DNA of 64,000 nucleotides from Oribacterium sp. oral taxon 102 (GTDB lineage: Bacteria > Bacillota > Clostridia > Lachnospirales > Lachnospiraceae), in the NCBI RefSeq assembly GCF_013394775.1, contig NZ_JABXYT010000001.1:2120001-2184000 (forward strand), given 5' to 3'. The notes beneath the pieces are model-generated. The model was not told the origin of the DNA. It searched no databases and saw nothing but the letters and a program-made list of their open reading frames with translations. Positions 63,322 to 64,000 of the stretch are shown here, piece by piece. Made by a program: the position numbers and the translations under genes. Within the stretch, counting starts at the first letter, position 1. The number at the start of each line of letters is the position of its first letter.

Positions 63322-64000
63322 TTATACCTCTTGCCCGGCAATTCCATCTACAGATCCTGTTTCAGTCCTACATCCTCCGGAGGCAGTGTGACGCTTCCGT
63401 TCTCCGGCACGAAGCATGGGATTCCGATGCAGCACCAGCACATCCCCCTCACGCAGCCTCGTCTGTCCGTCCGGGATGATGATCTCACTGCCTCGCTCTA
63501 TCATGACCACCAGTCCGATATTTTTCTTGCCGCACTCCATCACCGTTCTTCCGTCCTGCTTCTTCCCTACAGTTTTCTCCGTCAGATGGACGCCCTCGAT
63601 GTCCGATGCACTCTTCGCTGCAAGGGTGATCCGATCCCCCGGAAGGATCTGCGTATCTCCCTTTGGCACGATATTCTCATAAACCATATATCCCCGGTCC
63701 CGCAGGCTTCCCGCAATGCCTGCCCGCATTTTCTGCCGATCCAGCCGGAATTCTCTCTCCCTTTGCAGAAGCACCAGCAGCGTATCCGGCGGGAAGGAGA
63801 GCTCCCGAAGCGCCTTTCCCGCCCACTGGTGTCCCTCGGGAACCGTAAACTGGATGAACTGTACCGGCTTCTGCTCCGAATAGTCGTTGAAGGTTTTCAG
63901 CACATCCTCATCTGCACTGATCATATCCAGCCGCTCCGCCAGGAAGGGCAGTGCCGTCCCCTGTACCAGTATGGAAAAGAGCACCACAGTAAGCACCAGA
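63322..64000 (-). CDS. K+/H+ antiporter of the NhaP2/CvrA type, C-terminal part (partial)
   Basis: The reading frame runs off the right edge of the window; only the last 225 or so residues are seen. The first 30 residues are the end of a membrane domain (VVLFSILVQGTALPFLAERL). Then come two RCK/TrkA-C-like regulatory domains: VPEGHQWAGKALRELSFPPDTLLVLLQR (about 55-80) and GDTQILPGDRITLAAKS, followed by EIIIPDGQTRLREGDVLVLHR. The layout is that of NhaP2-type potassium/proton antiporters, which help pH and osmotic balance. Confidence 0.82.
   Translation of the reverse strand, partial: LVLTVVLFSILVQGTALPFLAERLDMISADEDVLKTFNDYSEQKPVQFIQFTVPEGHQWAGKALRELSFPPDTLLVLLQREREFRLDRQKMRAGIAGSLRDRGYMVYENIVPKGDTQILPGDRITLAAKSASDIEGVHLTEKTVGKKQDGRTVMECGKKNIGLVVMIERGSEIIIPDGQTRLREGDVLVLHRNPMLRAGERKRHTASGGCRTETGSVDGIAGQEV

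Noticed and set aside
1..64000. CRISPR arrays, rRNA operons, prophage or intact IS elements
   Set aside because: No regularly spaced repeats, rRNA-like segments, phage structural genes or intact transposase found on reading both strands.

Overview
The window looks like chromosomal DNA from a GC-rich, low-oxygen-adapted member of the Clostridia, most likely Lachnospiraceae. The evidence is the gene content: a relA - MBL hydrolase - hemZ operon, AddAB instead of RecBCD, an ECF-type S component, a group B [FeFe]-hydrogenase, a pyrophosphate-type phosphofructokinase, HicAB, and the selenium-dependent molybdenum hydroxylase maturation genes. The genus cannot be fixed from the sequence. Most genes lie on the minus strand. 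I see no rRNA, prophage, CRISPR array or intact insertion sequence; there is one tRNA, tRNA-Pro(GGG).

Layout. 0-5 kb: a secreted DUF5722 glycosidase-like protein, a small exported protein, and aroG-tyrS (aromatic amino acid synthesis and tyrosine charging). 5-6.1 kb: an AT-rich island with hicAB under a consensus promoter, followed by possible insertion-sequence debris. 6.1-10.8 kb: relA - MBL hydrolase - hemZ. 11-14.6 kb: a CBS-domain protein, then an overlapping set of ArsR-type regulator, UvrD/PcrA-like helicase and XRE regulator. The helicase has an in-frame amber codon exactly at the Q-motif glutamine. 14.6-21.7 kb: addBA, preceded by a LexA/DinR-like box. 21.9-25.5 kb: an ECF S component, a second XRE regulator, and a zinc-ribbon/leucine-rich-repeat membrane protein split by a frameshift at a C5 tract. 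25.7-33 kb: tRNA-Pro, fumC, a HicB-like protein, an AraC regulator, coaX, cardiolipin synthase, PPi-PFK and a cell-wall-repeat protein. 33-41 kb: a GNAT enzyme, then hexuronate genes uxaA, uxaB (promoter plus cre/LacI-type palindrome), an NhaC-family antiporter, a KdgF-like cupin and a 495-residue protein I do not recognise. 41-46.4 kb: group B hydrogenase, a GT2 glycosyltransferase with a Wzz-like protein, and a CobW-family metallochaperone. 46.6-53.3 kb: ppk - nucleosidase-like - spore-photoproduct-lyase-like radical SAM - SDR operon, an aldo/keto reductase relic and an M18 aminopeptidase. 53.5-64 kb: a diguanylate cyclase, then selD, yqeB, yqeC, mocA, guanine deaminase, a purine permease and adenine deaminase, ending in a partial K+/H+ antiporter.

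How it fits together. The last region reads as purine uptake and deamination (adenine to hypoxanthine, guanine to xanthine) coupled to the selenium and molybdenum-cofactor steps that mature a selenium-dependent purine/xanthine hydroxylase. The hydroxylase itself is not in the window. The addBA region joins DNA-repair genes with two related XRE regulators and a damaged helicase gene. Three loci show clear or probable decay (helicase amber, LRR frameshift, collapsed aldo/keto reductase). The first two could also be assembly errors or regulated events.
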